Below, one piece after another: positions 47,582 to 62,536 of a stretch of DNA of 64,000 nt. The translations under genes and the position numbers were made by a program. The DNA is from Podarcis raffonei (lineage: Eukaryota; Chordata; Lepidosauria; Squamata; Lacertidae), in contig NC_070604.1 in the NCBI RefSeq assembly GCF_027172205.1, positions 71,565,023 to 71,629,022 of the forward strand, read 5' to 3'. The notes beneath the pieces were generated by a model that made no database searches, was not told the DNA's origin, and was given only the letters and a program-made list of their open reading frames with translations. Each line of letters starts with the position of its first letter. The first letter of the stretch is position 1.

Positions 47582-47589
47582 TGTGAATT
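47552..47589 (-). CDS. WTAP: WTAP first coding exon (8-nt leader plus MTNEEPLPKK)
   Basis: The exon runs from a TTTTATGCAG acceptor to a GTAAGC donor. The ATG at 47579-47581 has A at -3 and is followed by MTNEEPLPKK, the start of the nuclear localisation signal. Because the acceptor is 8 nt before the ATG, the leader must come from at least one upstream non-coding exon. Confidence 0.94.
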
Positions 47590-48599
47590 CTGCATAAAAG
47601 AAACAAACACTATCATTATTTGGTCCTCTTACTACCATAGCCAGCATTTTTATGCCACCTGAAAATAAGGATGCACTCCAACTGAAGTGAGTCCACTGAA
47701 CACAGCATTATGTACTTTCCAGAATTATGAAGAATTGGGCTCTAAGTATTAGATCCAGACTATCCCTGGCCAGACCACCACCCAAGAGATTCTCCCATTG
47801 GAGGAGGTGGGGAGCCAACTTCTCCAATCCCTCCTGAAAAACTGGGTCAGAGGGTCCTTGGGAGATGGTGATGGCAGCTACAGGAATTCCTCTGCTGAAA
47901 CTGTCTCCTCCTCCTTTTTCCAGCAAGAGCCTCTGCTAGATCTTGGGTTCTTTCTGTCCATGAAAGCAAAAATATGGATCCAACCTACTGTGTTGAGTGT
48001 AACTGTAACTACAGCTAGCAGAAAGCTCATTTCACAGCACAGAAAGGGTTTAAACATTTTTACAGCAGTACTAGGTATCTGCTTATACATATCTGCTGCA
48101 AAGTCTGAGAAAATGATCTGAATTAAATACTACTGAAATTCATGACTTTTTAGTTTTTAAAAATGTGTACTCTACCTTATGACCCTGCTGGGTTTCTGAG
48201 TTTTGTCCAATTCACACAACTATTATTTTGTATTCAAATACTTTTTCTGACATTTATAAGCTTTCCATATCTAATGCATGTTATTATGTCTCCATTGCCC
48301 AAAATCTTTGCAAATAATATTGGTAACAATTATCTAGTCATTAGTTATTGTCTCTATCTTCACTGACACCCTGTTTCCAGCTATACCATGTCCTTGTTCC
48401 AAAGTTTTTCCGGCAAGACCTTTCCAGGAAAAGGCATGCAAAGGTATGGGAATTCAGATATATGTAGGTACAAAAGCTTTAGCTAAATATTGGTTCACCA
48501 CTTTTGAATTTATTCCTGCGATTAACTGGCACTACGCCTACCTCGAAGACAGTCAGGGAACCACTATGTTGTACTGAATTTAAAATCTGAACTTAACTT

Positions 48600-48830
48600 A
48601 CTTGATGCTTAGCTTATTTTTTTAGTTGTTTTGTTAATAGTGATTCATATATGGTAATTGTTTTACTGATGATTTGTAACTGTTCCATTGATTTTTTAAA
48701 GTATTCTATAATATTTATTCTGTATTTGTAATGTTCGATTACATTATTTTTATGTATTGTTTGTATGCTGCTTTGGGATTCATTTGAATGAAAAGCAGCA
48801 TACAAATATAATCAATCAATCTTTTGCAAC
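48600..48830 (+). mobile_element. LINE/SINE 3' tail fragment in WTAP intron 1
   Basis: TGTATGCTGCTTTGGGATTC, AAAAGCAGCATACAAATATA and an AATC tail resemble the 3' end of a lizard LINE or its SINE partner. Confidence 0.4.
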
Positions 48831-48941
48831 TTTATTTGGAAATTATTCAATCATGAATGAGTCTTGCAACACCCAGATTAAAATGTTGATAATCCATATA
48901 GGGTAAAATATTCTCCTTAAATTATTAGCAAAGAGCAGGTA

Positions 48942-49187
48942 CAGTGGTACCTCGCAAGACGAAATTAATTCGTTCCGCGAGTCTTTTCGTCTTGCGAGGT
49001 TTTTCGTCTTGCGAAGCACGGTCAGTCGCAACTGCACCTCTTCAAGCGGTTTTAAGAAAAAGGAAACAAACTCGCAAGACGTTTTCGTCTTGCGAAGCAA
49101 GCCCATAGGGAAATTCGTCTTGCGAAGCAACTCAAAAAATGAAAAACTCTTTTGTCTTGTGAGTTTTTCGTCTTCCGAGGCATTCGG
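48942..49187. mobile_element. Tigger-like MITE, subfamily 3 (right end missing)
   Basis: CAGTGGTACCTCGCAAGACG follows a TA. The interior repeats TTCGTCTTGCGA five times or so. The right end fades out at GAGGCATTCGG without the expected CCACTG. Confidence 0.75.
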
Positions 49188-49261
49188 AAGCAATCAATAT
49201 GTTTTAAAATCCGCAAATCTCCCTCAGCAAGACTTATCACAGTATTTATTTTAAAGTCTTA

Positions 49262-49420
49262 AGGGGCCATATCTCTGGGCAACCTTCTGAGGGCTACGTG
49301 CCAGAGGTGGTCAGGGCCTGAAGCAAAAGTGAGAGAAGGAATAAATGTACATTTTGCCTTTGTACAGTGGGCTAGCATCTGCACACACTCACATACCTCT
49401 TCTTCTTTATTCAGGTAAGC
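49262..49420. mobile_element. hAT-like repeat fragment, WTAP intron 1
   Basis: CTGGGCAACCTTCTGAGGGC, TTTGTACAGTGGGCTAGC and ATCTGCACACACTC match in order with 63290-63430 (CTGGGCAACCTTCCAGGGG, TTTGTACAGTAGGCTAC). Confidence 0.6.
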
Positions 49421-49549
49421 AACAGGCATTATCAGACTTCAAGAATACATTCATGACAGGCAAAAAACACTTGAGGAGAGTGCAAAGCAGGATGTGGCCT
49501 AGGGAGAGCTCTGATGGCCAAATAGATGCCTAGAGAGCCACAGTCATCT

Positions 49550-49550
<1 letters not shown>

Positions 49551-49582
<32 letters not shown>
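49551..49582. repeat. (AC)n microsatellite
   Basis: A dinucleotide run of about 32 bp in WTAP intron 1. Confidence 0.95.
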
Positions 49583-49583
<1 letters not shown>

Positions 49584-49760
49584 GGGTCTCTATCCCTTCT
49601 ATATAGGTAACTCACAAAACCAGTCTTTATTCATGGCTTCATATTATTGTGTAAAACTGATCCATTTAAGAACAAATTGTTCTTTCAGGATTTGTGAACT
49701 CAGACTTTGTATTATCACATGTGTTCAAGATGGCTATAGAAAGAAGTCATACCTATAACT

Positions 49761-49787
49761 CATATTAGCCAATGGTTGGCTAATATG
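49761..49787. repeat. Perfect 12-bp palindrome with 3-nt loop
   Basis: CATATTAGCCAA and TTGGCTAATATG are separated by TGG. It lies in WTAP intron 1. Confidence 0.85.
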
Positions 49788-51449
49788 AAGTTGTACACCA
49801 CCCTGTGATCCTCGATAAGTTCCAGTTTTTTCTATTGCAAGTAAGCATCAATCCCTCTTAAGTCATTGTACCTGCAGTGTTCAGTGCACATACTCCACCT
49901 TCAGAACATAATCAGATCCATACTAGATACCCTTCCAAAAGTAACAAACCCCATATTCATACCCAAACAACCTCATGAATGCAAGGACATGTGAGTATTA
50001 TTATTTCTGCTGCTTTGCATACATTTTATTAAAATATATTTGGTTAAGTAACCAAATTAAACTGTTTCAACATCAAAATGTAAGTTAAATATAAGGGTAT
50101 TTAATTGAAACACTTAAGTATGTCATCTTAACTTTTATGATTCTGTCAAACCACACATGTAAAATCTTGTCAGTTTTCATAGTATTTAAGAAAATAGACA
50201 ACTGTGCTGTCATGTAACTAGATTTTATTTTCAGTGTATCATATCAGAAACTCTCTCATCCCTGACCCACTTCTGATCTAAGCTAAGCATCCATCTCCAA
50301 GCAACAGAGCAATCCAGGATGAAACAAATATGGTGGCAGTTATGAGGAAAGTGCTTGTCTCTGTAAGTGTTCCATGCACATCTTATTATGTATAAATGAA
50401 TGCATTTACTTCCAGAGTCAACTCATTCACGTTTTAACTTAGTATACCAGTGAATTGTAGCTTGAGCAACTATAGCCTGTCATTAGTATGGTGCCTCTAA
50501 ATATGAATAGATCACTTTGCATGGTGGTTTTTACATGAGTGAACTTCAAAGAACAGTTGCATAAGGAAACTCTTTACCATATTTATTGGCCCTCAGATGA
50601 AAACCTCACTCTTGGTGAGTTGTGACAATCAATCTAGACATTGTAAGCTGCACCTGAAAATTACCTTGGGAAGGGGGCACCCAGTAGACTCCTTAGAATC
50701 TGACACATTGTGTAAAAGTTTCTTATTCTCAAACAGAACAGAAATATTTCCAGTAGTCAGTCTACAAATTCTACGTTGGAAATGCATCTGTAACATTTGA
50801 GATGTTACAACATATACTGTACTTGTTTGAGAGCAACCAAACTCTCAATAAATTTATACCACTGAGCAAGTTTGCACCTTAGCCTTACAATTTGGCAAAG
50901 TATACTGCCAAACTCATATTTTCAAACAGACTTTTGATTAGAAAGCAAGTGTAACCTACATTTGCTTGGAAAAGCTAAGAAACAGGAGTTTATCCACTTT
51001 AAATTCTTTATAAAATCGCTGTTTTAAGCAGCGGCAGTTCAAACCTGCTTTCTCTCTTGCACCAAGTAGTGATGCCTGCAATCTGAGGAACCCATTACTT
51101 TCTAGCGAGCCAAATCGAGCCTAAATAACCCATCCATGTGACTTGCAGTCCAATCCCATCCTTATTTACTTCGAAGCCCCATTTATTACAGTGGCGCGGA
51201 CTCCAATGCAGAGGAGGAGTGCAGTCTAAAGCTTTATAACCTTTCATATTCTGCGTGGGGAATGTCTCTCTGTGTGCATCTACCCGTCTATCTACATCTA
51301 CGGCTGGCTTCCGATTCCCCCTCTATCCAAATGGCGTAGAAATAAAAAACGTGTCGCCAAGTCCTTTTAGGTCTTACGGATAAAAGGCCTCCTCGTAATT
51401 AAGAAATCATCTAACGAGTATTTTAGAATCCCAGGGTATCCACGCTCCT

Positions 51450-52690
51450 GTCTACGAAGGCCGGTCCATAGTAAACAAGACAGGCGAGCAGAGGATGCCC
51501 GTCCCAAACAAGCTATCTGAAAAACGCTGCGGGGGGGGTGTGGAGGCTTTTTTGAGGGGGGTGACGACAGCCATGAGGAAATGCCCGTAACGGGTGCCCC
51601 CCCCGCTTCGAGTTACGTTAGTCCGGGAAGGCGCTCCCCGCCCCGCCCGTAGGATGGATGCCCCTTCCCGCTTAGGGCCGGCGAGCCTCGGGTCTCTCCA
51701 GGAGCCGTAGTAGCGGGGACTGCGGCGGGCGGATGCGGCCCGCGCGCGAGGAAGCGGAGAGAGGCCGCCACTCACCTCCCGCCCGTGGCGGCCCCGAGGC
51801 GTCGTCGTCGTCTCCCGGTTGCAGCGGGTGCCTCCACGCCGGGGCTCGTGTCGCATCAATCAAGCGGGCCCAGCAGCACCTCTGCTTGGAGAAGGCCGCC
51901 GCCAACACCGCCGTCGCCGCCGCGCCAGCACCACCACGCTCGCTTCCCGCCCCGCTCTTTATTTGCTGCTTCGCTGCGCTACAAAATGGCGCCGGACAGG
52001 GAAATGAGAGGAGCCGCCGCCTCGCCCCTTCCTTGCCTCCCGCCTCGTCCTAGCGAGAAGGCAGAGCCGCCCGCAGCGCCGAGCCAACCGCTGCCACTCA
52101 CCCACGGCTCCTCCCCCTCCCTCGGCCGCGCGCTCCCTCGCGCCGCCTTATTCACACTTACCGGCCCAGCGAGAGAGCGAGAGCGAGCGAGCAACTGCCC
52201 CTGCAGCAGCGCTTTGCCTGGCGCCGGGACTACTTCCCTCGCACGGCGCTACTGCCTCCCCCGCCCCTCCTTCCTTGGTTCGGTCTGCTTTTCTGTTCTC
52301 TCTGCGGGAAAAAGCCGCTGTTTGCGCGGAGAAGGGGGGTGGAGTCAGACGTAGGTATTCGGCCAAAGTTAGTGGGGGGGGGGGACGACTGAATGCCCCG
52401 CTCCAGTCCCGCGTCTCTACGCAGTTGCAAAGCATGATGGGAGGAAGCAGGGTGGTAGTAGCGTCGGCGGAAGGATTCGGAATCGTACTGTCTAACCACC
52501 TGCAGGAGTGAGGCCGAGCGAGGCGGAAGGAGACTTGATGTTGCTGGAGAAAGATAGTTGCGGCGGAGGCGGTGAAATTCCTACGCAGGAATTTCTTTTG
52601 AGTCCACAGGCTTATTTTCCGAAGGAGTGAAAATGGAGGAGTCGAGTCCGTTCCTATGCAGAATTTGGAAATCGGTCGCATTGAAGGGTC
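51450..52690 (-). promoter_or_regulatory. WTAP: WTAP CpG-island promoter with candidate 5' non-coding exons
   Basis: This is the densest CpG island in the window and lies about 4 kb upstream of the WTAP ATG exon. On the minus strand two strong donors stand in it: GGGAG|GTGAGTGG with exon end at 51776, and GGGCCG|GTAAGTGT with exon end at 52162. Either could splice to the acceptor at 47590. A YY1-like AAAATGGCGCC lies near 51.98 kb. Long plus-strand frames here are GC-rich shadows. The start site and which exon is used are inferred. Confidence 0.65.
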
Positions 52691-53026
52691 GCTTACCCGT
52701 GCACGCGACCGGGCTGTAATATTGGGTTAGAGTTACGAAGTGCCCGTAACTCCCACTGAAATAAGTGGAATTGCAGAATTATGTTTGCATCCAGGAACTT
52801 GACAAGTTGTATCTTTTTAGCTGTTGGGTACAGGACTCGCAACTGTGATACATTCTGTACCCATGAGGTTAATTAGAAGGGAACCGGTAAAGTTGATTGG
52901 CGTTAACTTTAGGACTGACAAATTTATTCATAGGATTTGCGATTAATTTATGGAATTCACGGGCACAGGATGTAGAATATCTTTTAAAGGGATTCTTCTC
53001 AAGTTAGCCACCATAGCTAAACAGTC

Positions 53027-53205
53027 CATAGCTGTCAACTTTCAGATTTGAAAATAAGGGATCAAGCAGCCTCGAAAATAAGGGAGCAGCAGCCTCACCT
53101 GTCCCGGGGACAGTCTATGGGGTATCTAACAATCCGGGATAGCAGTGGGAAACGGTGCTGAAATAAGGCAATTTCCCGCAAAAAAAGGGAAGGTTGATAG
53201 CTATG
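53027..53205. mobile_element. hAT-like MITE with 8-bp target duplication
   Basis: Inverted ends CATAGCTGTCAACTTTC and GGGAAGGTTGATAGCTATG. AAACAGTC flanks it exactly at 53019-53026 and 53206-53213. Same family as 35425-35514 but 179 bp, with interior AAAATAAGGGA repeats. Confidence 0.9.
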
Positions 53206-53879
53206 AAACAGTCTTTGTGGTCAGAGGCAAAACTGGGTGTTGGAACAAAAACAACAGGTGAAAGTTGTCACTTTTTCTTTTAAAAATTTTTTAAAAAACA
53301 TTTTAAACAAAGATAAGCCAACTACATACAGAGAATCATCTATGAATACCCTACAGCACTTTGTCAAAGTGTATAACAAACACAAATTAATATATATTAG
53401 CCACCATCACTTGAATGGTTGTCCACAGCTAAAAAGTTATTGTATCAGCATCAGTGGTCTGCAGGGTTTATACAAAAGCAGGAGGGGAGGAGAAAAAATA
53501 ATAATTAAAGTATGTGCTTCATTCAGGTCAAACTGTGCTGTAGGCCATAGGCACTGTTCTGCTATATGCCTCGTTCTTTGTATAATCTGTAAAGTCAACC
53601 CAGACTGCATATAAATTACTATATTTCCCCTGGCCTCTTGCTATCTTCAATTTTCATGTCAATTTCCCCAATACTGCTGCCTGCCAGATCACCCTATACC
53701 ACCAGTCCTGGCAATGGTTGTCCTTAACAAATTGGTTCTAAGTTCTTTGTTTCTAATTCATGGTGTGTCCTGTACAGGTTAAGCAGAGCCAGTCCTGGGG
53801 TCATGGGTATTGTCTGCCTTGTGATCAAAGATATCTCTGTAAAAACATTCAGTGGGAATCAAATTGGGATTTAGAATTG

Positions 53880-53999
53880 AAGAAGAGGCATAATTCCAAG
53901 ATTGCAGGTTTGATTCCCGTAACAGACAGCTGCACATTCTTATATTACAGGGGGTTAGACTAGATAATCCTCAGGGTCCCTTATAAATCTATGATTATA
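53880..53999 (+). mobile_element. SINE with decayed tRNA-like head and CR1 tail
   Basis: GATTGCAGGTTTGATTCCCG is a B-box region. It is followed by AGGGGGTTAGACTAGATAAT, CCTCAGGGTCCC and AAATCTATGATTAT, the CR1-type tail. The head is too diverged to assign to a tRNA. Confidence 0.65.
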
Positions 54000-54792
54000 G
54001 CAGCTGCTGTAAGGGATGTCATCGTGTACTTTTGTTTCAGGTAACAAAATGTTTTGGTCTAGCCCTGAGTTAGGGTTGGAAGGAAAAGTAAGTATTGCAT
54101 ATAATTCAGTTCCCTCCCAACCTTTCAGTTCTCTCTTATCTATCTCTTTTTTTAAGAACCTTAGCAAAATTTTGAGAAATACAGTGTATTATTCTGTGTG
54201 ACATTTAAAGTGGGGCAAATGTAACTTGTGAACAATGGCAATGGGCATTATGCAAAGAAATGTGAGAAGGAATTTTTTAAGTGTTTTATTGTAGTTTCAA
54301 CCTTTGTAAAACAACAACCCTTTCTGTGTTTTCTTAGCAGTGTTGCCTCCAGCATGTTGGCAGGAGTAAAATAAATAAAGTACACTCATCACTAGAGGGC
54401 AGATCTGCTATATTATGAACAGAAAAAGAACTCTGGAATTACCCGTAACTAACTCCACACATTTTTTTAAGGGGAAAAGTGTGCCTGTTCCTATAGGGCT
54501 GGTAGAATTACCAGGGTTTACTTAACAATAGCAATCCATGTTGTAATTCTGTGGAAATGTCTTGTTTTCCATGTGTAAATATTAGTACATTGACATGGAA
54601 GCCTCCATCTAACACTAATAGTATTTCAAAGTATCTGGAATACACCTATGCATCATTCCTACAGTTTTTAAAAATTCATCATGGGGTTTCTGTACTTGTA
54701 TCTGCTAAGGGTGGTGATGCAACAGGAAGAGCATCTTCACATGTGTCTGTGGTGCTATTATTTAGTTAAACGACAAAGTGTAAACATATCAT

Positions 54793-54870
54793 CCTTATTT
54801 ACTCAGAAGTGACCCTAAATCAATACGTTCAATGAGATTTACTCCCAGGTAAGGTACTTAGCATTGCCTC
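54793..54870. mobile_element. Palindromic repeat fragment of the CAATCCTAT type
   Basis: TATTTACTCAGAAGTGACCC and GAGATTTACTCCCAGGTAAG are the core of the repeat seen at 24275-24362. Confidence 0.5.
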
Positions 54871-56499
54871 CTTAAACTGTTATGGATGATGCTAAGGTCC
54901 TCTGGAGATTCTAGCTCTACAGAAATATGAGGGAATTGTGTCTCAGAGGTCCTGGCACTATGGCATTACAACTCCCAGGTTTTATTACAGGGATGAAGGA
55001 GGAGAGAATAGTTAAATTTACACTTTAAGCTGTAGGCGTACTCACAGAAACTATTACTTCGCTATTGTATTTTTTTAAAAAAATTCAAAAGGAAGGCTAT
55101 ATGTGGCAGTTGAAGAAAAGTGAAGACTGAAAACAGTATCAAGATGGGTTATTGTATGAACAACCTTTAACAGAACCAGGGCCAATAAGATGAGCTTGTT
55201 CAGAATTTTACTGACAAGCAGAGTTGCCTAAAGAGGTCAAAAGTGGTCAACAATTGCAAAGGGAGAGACTCATAGGAGGTCCAGGCAGTGGGCGACTGTT
55301 CATGAAGGCAGCCTCAAAACAAGGAATATTAATCCTGGGGGATATGTATCAAATGATATGAGATAATATGTGGTCATAACTCATAAGATCAGGACACAAG
55401 AAAGGTGAAGCAGATGCCACAGCTGGAATTCATAGCTCTTAAAGCATTGGAGACTGGAGTAGTCTTGACATAGTGGCTGGGAACTCACAAGAAACAATGC
55501 CCCAGTGTAAATACATAGTTACAGGAGTAACTGCTGTGAAGGCGATTATAATTCAATCCAATCATCTTGGATAATGTTTGTGTCAGAGGTTCTCAGATGG
55601 TGTTCTGTGAGCCACTGGTAGTCTATGAGCTCCATTCAGGTGGTCTGTGAAATTCAGCTTTATCATTGGTGGTGGGACCACAACTACTACACTAGAAAGC
55701 TGCAGTAGTAGTAGTCCCACCAAATATAGTAAGTACACACTGTTTAATAGTGAAATCAAATGGGGAAATACCCCAATCCAGAACCATATTTTATTCACTA
55801 ATTGTTTTAAGTTGGTGCAGAATTTGTAGTCAGAACTGTTCTAATAAGAACCATTAATACTTCTGAACAATAAATCTTCAAGTTCTTAAAAAGGCATGTG
55901 ATGTGGAAAATGCAGCCACACATTATGTAACTATATTGTTTGTTCTGCATTTGGAAACCTCGTAAGATATCGTAACCAAATTTTGCATGAGATCAATAAG
56001 CAGGTTTGTGTCTATGTATGCATGCCATTTTGAATCAATATGATGGACTGAACCTTCCAAAACTGCACTGATTTTTAGTGCATTAGTATTCCCCAGCAAC
56101 ACTGGGTTCAAGGTGCTAGTAATGTATATATTGGTGGTAGTGGGGTGTTTTTAAAAAGTTGGAGGAGCAAAATAAAAACTCATCGTGACTACTATCCTGA
56201 ATACACTTTTGAGTATCCCCTCAGATGTCAGCAGTTTTTATTGAAATAACACAGTATCGTTTTGACAAAAAGGCATTACTGTACGAAATGAACTACTGAT
56301 ATCCACACATTATGTGGCATTATGGGAAGTCTTGCTTCTTTTCTCTGGCATTCTGGGAAGTCTCGCTTATAATCTTCTCTCTGTTTCTGCACACACTGTA
56401 CCAACCTGTCCCAAATACCAAGACATTCTTTCCTTGCTCAGTTCATGTTAAGTTCATGATGACCTGTTCTCAATGCATAGCTGACCACATCTACAGAAC

Positions 56500-56852
56500 T
56501 TGATTATTATATTCTTTCATGTTATGATCAATCATTAGTAATTGTTTTATGCTATATCAATCTTTAGTTGTAATTAATTAGGAGGTTTCATGGTTGTCTA
56601 GTCCCAACCTCGTTTCCCAGCCTTTAATCTATCGATGATTAATGTTCACATGTAATTCCCACCTCTCACATGTAATTCCCGCCTTGTACTTATGTTAACC
56701 AATCAGCAACAAGTTTCTTTGTGTTTGTATCAACCCATCAGCCACAAGCACACCTGTGGCAATGCTTGTTAATATTCAATAAAAGTGAGACGCCTCAAGA
56801 CGCCTCATGTGACACCTACCTCTCGTCTGCCGTGTTTTTCATTCCTACATAG
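56500..56852 (+). mobile_element. Solo LTR-like fossil of an endogenous retrovirus
   Basis: The stretch has the layout of a retroviral LTR: two CCAAT-like boxes (ACCAATCAGC near 56.70 kb and ACCCATCAGCC near 56.73 kb), a poly(A) signal in TTCAATAAAAGTGAGAC, a short R/U5-like part, and a CA end near 56852. No internal retroviral part adjoins it, so it looks like a solo LTR. The left edge is uncertain and no flanking duplication was found. Family and age cannot be set by eye; it is a non-coding fossil. Confidence 0.5.
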
Positions 56853-59350
56853 ACCCCTGCAACTATTTGTTAATGTTTATTTAGTGCGCCAAGAGTGGTA
56901 GATTCTTGGCTTCAAATTTTTGCTGACATTCACCTTCAGAAGGACCTCTTGACTTTCATAGTTGCTGATTTACCAACTTTTCTAAACTATTATTTGATTA
57001 CACTAGCAGTTCACCTTAATGTGACATTTGACCATCATTTGCAGTGATGACATAGGATGGTATCCAGCAAACTTGTTCCATTTCTGTGAGGACTTCCACT
57101 TGTGCCCTTGTACCTCCCTTTCCTCCTACCATCCAGCCCCCAATCTGTTTTAGGGGTTTCCCTAACCCTGCAGAGCAGATTTGAGGGAGTGCACAAGGAG
57201 GTGAGAGGGAGGGGAAGAGAACAACTTCATTGCAAACAACCCATATTATATCTTTTTGTTGTATACAGTACTTTAGAATATTCAGAGTACTTCACATAGA
57301 ATATCTGTAATTTTACACTATTTCTGTAGGATCAATTATTATTATTTCCATATTGCACATAGGGGACTCAGGTTGAGAAACAGAAGTTTGCCTTTCGCCT
57401 ACTTACTCAACAAACTGAATTTTACAAAGGAAAGGGAAGGTGGTATGGCTACTATAAGCCTGCACTGCTTTACTGCTGTTTATCAGCAACTGTAACATGA
57501 ATACTCAAGAATAAGAAGTCTCCTTTGAAAAACAGAAGAGAAAGTGACAGAGCACCATTTGTCACCTACATCTGCTAGCTAGAACATATCATCAATGAAC
57601 TATAGCCCATTTGGGACAAGGATGCTCTCCTGTCAGAGGCCTTGGGTAGCAGGCCTTTCCTGCTTATAGATCCCCCCATCTACTTACAGCAACAGGCCAA
57701 ATGGTAGTACCACCAGATCTGCTAGTGCATTAGCACACATATTTACACAAACATCTCCTGCACACATGTTCACTGAAGGGCTAATTTAGCAGAATAAAAA
57801 AGTATTCGTGGATTCTTTACTGGAGATTATTATGGTATGTCCACATATGCACTTGTATTGGCTTTGATAACCTTACATCATTTGGGAATTTAACACAGAC
57901 CAATATTAGTATGCTTGCTGCTTGTTATAATTGTAATATTTATTTTAAAACGACTAAATGTTTAGAGCTGGCTTCATGCCAATATAAAATGATTCGCAAG
58001 TAATAATACAGTTTTGAAGCTTGAAACACCACTATAGAATAATGCTGTACACAAGCAAGGCCTGGACAATATACAGTGCCTGGACAATATACTTAATTAC
58101 CATTGCAGAGATTGGGGTGAATAAGCGGAGAGTTATCAAATAGGAATTATGAGGCATAGTCTTAAAGGCCCAGCTTTGCAGAAATGGAAAAACCAGAAAA
58201 GGTTCCATGTCATGAAATAGAAAATTCTGGGAGATAAGAGGAAATTTGCAGTATTTACCCATCTGCTAACAGAAGAGAAAGAGAGAAAGCAGAGTTCTTC
58301 ACTGTAGCTTAGAGGTTTACTACCGCAAATGGGCTAGCAGTTCACAATGGAGCTCAACATGATTTATCGTGGATGTGATTGATCAGATCTTTTATAAGAC
58401 AGAATTTAATATAGTTTTATTACATACTATGTCGTAATTCATGATATTTATCTGGTTGGATACTCTTTAGTATTGCATCATATGTTCCAGGGTTGAATCC
58501 TGGCACTGAAAACAGGTTCCGGAGCAAAACTCTGTTTATGTGCTGAGTTTAAGGCACACTAGTTTGCATGCTCTTATGGGAACGTCTATTGGCAAATCAG
58601 ATCAACAAGGAAGAAATTAATGGGGAGATCATTATCTTGCACAATGACTTTCAGCAAAGCGGAAAAACAAATCTTCAGTGTCCAATGTTTTTGGTGAATC
58701 CTGAAGATGCAGGTCTTTAGGACCCGTGAAATATATATTTTCAGGACCAACACTATTTTTTTGCTCTTTTTTAAGTGTAAACTCTTTAAGTGTTGTAAAC
58801 TGTATTTTTAATTGTTGTAACCTGTCATAGGACCTTAGGGTAAAGGCTGGGTAATAAATTTAATAATAAGGTTAAGAATGAGTCTGCATTTTAAAGCAGA
58901 TTGACTGATGATTTAGGTATTAACAAGCTATATGAAAGGAAAAGTTAAGAGTGGGCATCGCTCTTCCAGGCCTTGGTTGTGACTTTACTTTCTAGAGTTC
59001 ATGTCTGATTTAATGTTAAAGTGTCTAGAGCTTAAGGGTGCTCCCTGGAAAAAGAACAGCTGGCTGTTTGACTTGTGCTGATAACATTGTTATAGTTGTT
59101 ATGTTGTAAACAAGTAACAATAAAGAATTACAACAAATATTCTCCAGATTAACAGCACGCAGAAGCTGGGGATCCTATTGTGAGGACAAAATGTTGTTCG
59201 TCTAATCTCTGATCTCCTTAAAGGGGGGAGGCAGGGAATAGAAACGATGATAAATCGATCATTTCGAATCGCTTCAGCGGGGAAACCCCGTGTTAACCTC
59301 CCCTGGGCTCCTCGGAGGAAGGCTGAGGGAGTGACAACTGCAAGTCCTTA

Positions 59351-59551
59351 GATTCAGGTAGGTAGCCGGGTTGGTCTGACGCAGTCAAAATATACAATTT
59401 TTTTAAAAAAAATGTCTAGTAGCACCTTAAAGACCAACTAAGTTTGTTCTGGGTATAAGCTTTCGTGTGCATCTGAAGAAGTGTGCATGCACACGAAAGT
59501 TTACACCCAGAACAAACTTAGTTGGTCTCTAAGGTGATACTGGGCAATTTT
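59351..59551. mobile_element. Palindromic interspersed repeat just upstream of the ACAT2 promoter
   Basis: GGTAGCCGGGTTGGTCTGAC, then AGCACCTTAAAGACCAACTA with the inverted TAGTTGGTCTCTAAGGTG, and CATGCACACGAAAG arms. It is the uninterrupted form of the repeat at 31936-32338 and ends about 290 bp before the ACAT2 ATG. Confidence 0.75.
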
Positions 59552-59841
59552 GCAAGTCCTCAGTGAAGTTTCCCGCACACTTGCGTCCTCCATCTTTTTG
59601 GCACGGAGACGGCGTCACCTTCAAAGCCTCTCTGGAAGCGAAAACGCAACCTCCCTCCTCCCGCCTGTCACGTGACGGCACGCTGAGCCGAGCCCTCCGT
59701 GACGGAGGCGCTTGAGGGGGTGGGAGTAGTCCGGCGCAGCCAATGAGAACGCGCGTGGGATTTTCGGGCGGCGCAAGGCGGCTTAAAGGCCCCGCATAAG
59801 GTGCTGCAGCACCAGCGGCCGAAGCGGGACCTGGAGGAGGC

Positions 59842-62536
<2,695 letters not shown>

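Larger units (their letters stand above)
52700..59350. other. Intergenic DNA between WTAP and ACAT2
   Basis: No gene is recognised. It contains a hAT-like MITE (53027-53205), a CR1-tailed SINE (53880-53999), a palindromic repeat part (54793-54870), an LTR-like fossil (about 56.5-56.85 kb), an imperfect hairpin at 55666-55722 and a LINE-like tail near 58.75-58.87 kb. Confidence 0.5.

Noticed and set aside
49551-49582. CRISPR-like or other regular array
   Set aside because: Simple AC microsatellite. No spaced repeats of CRISPR type occur in the window, as expected for vertebrate DNA.
51785-52354. Plus-strand frame of 189 codons in the WTAP island
   Set aside because: GC-rich shadow with no protein family resemblance. 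The minus-strand splice donors explain the region better.
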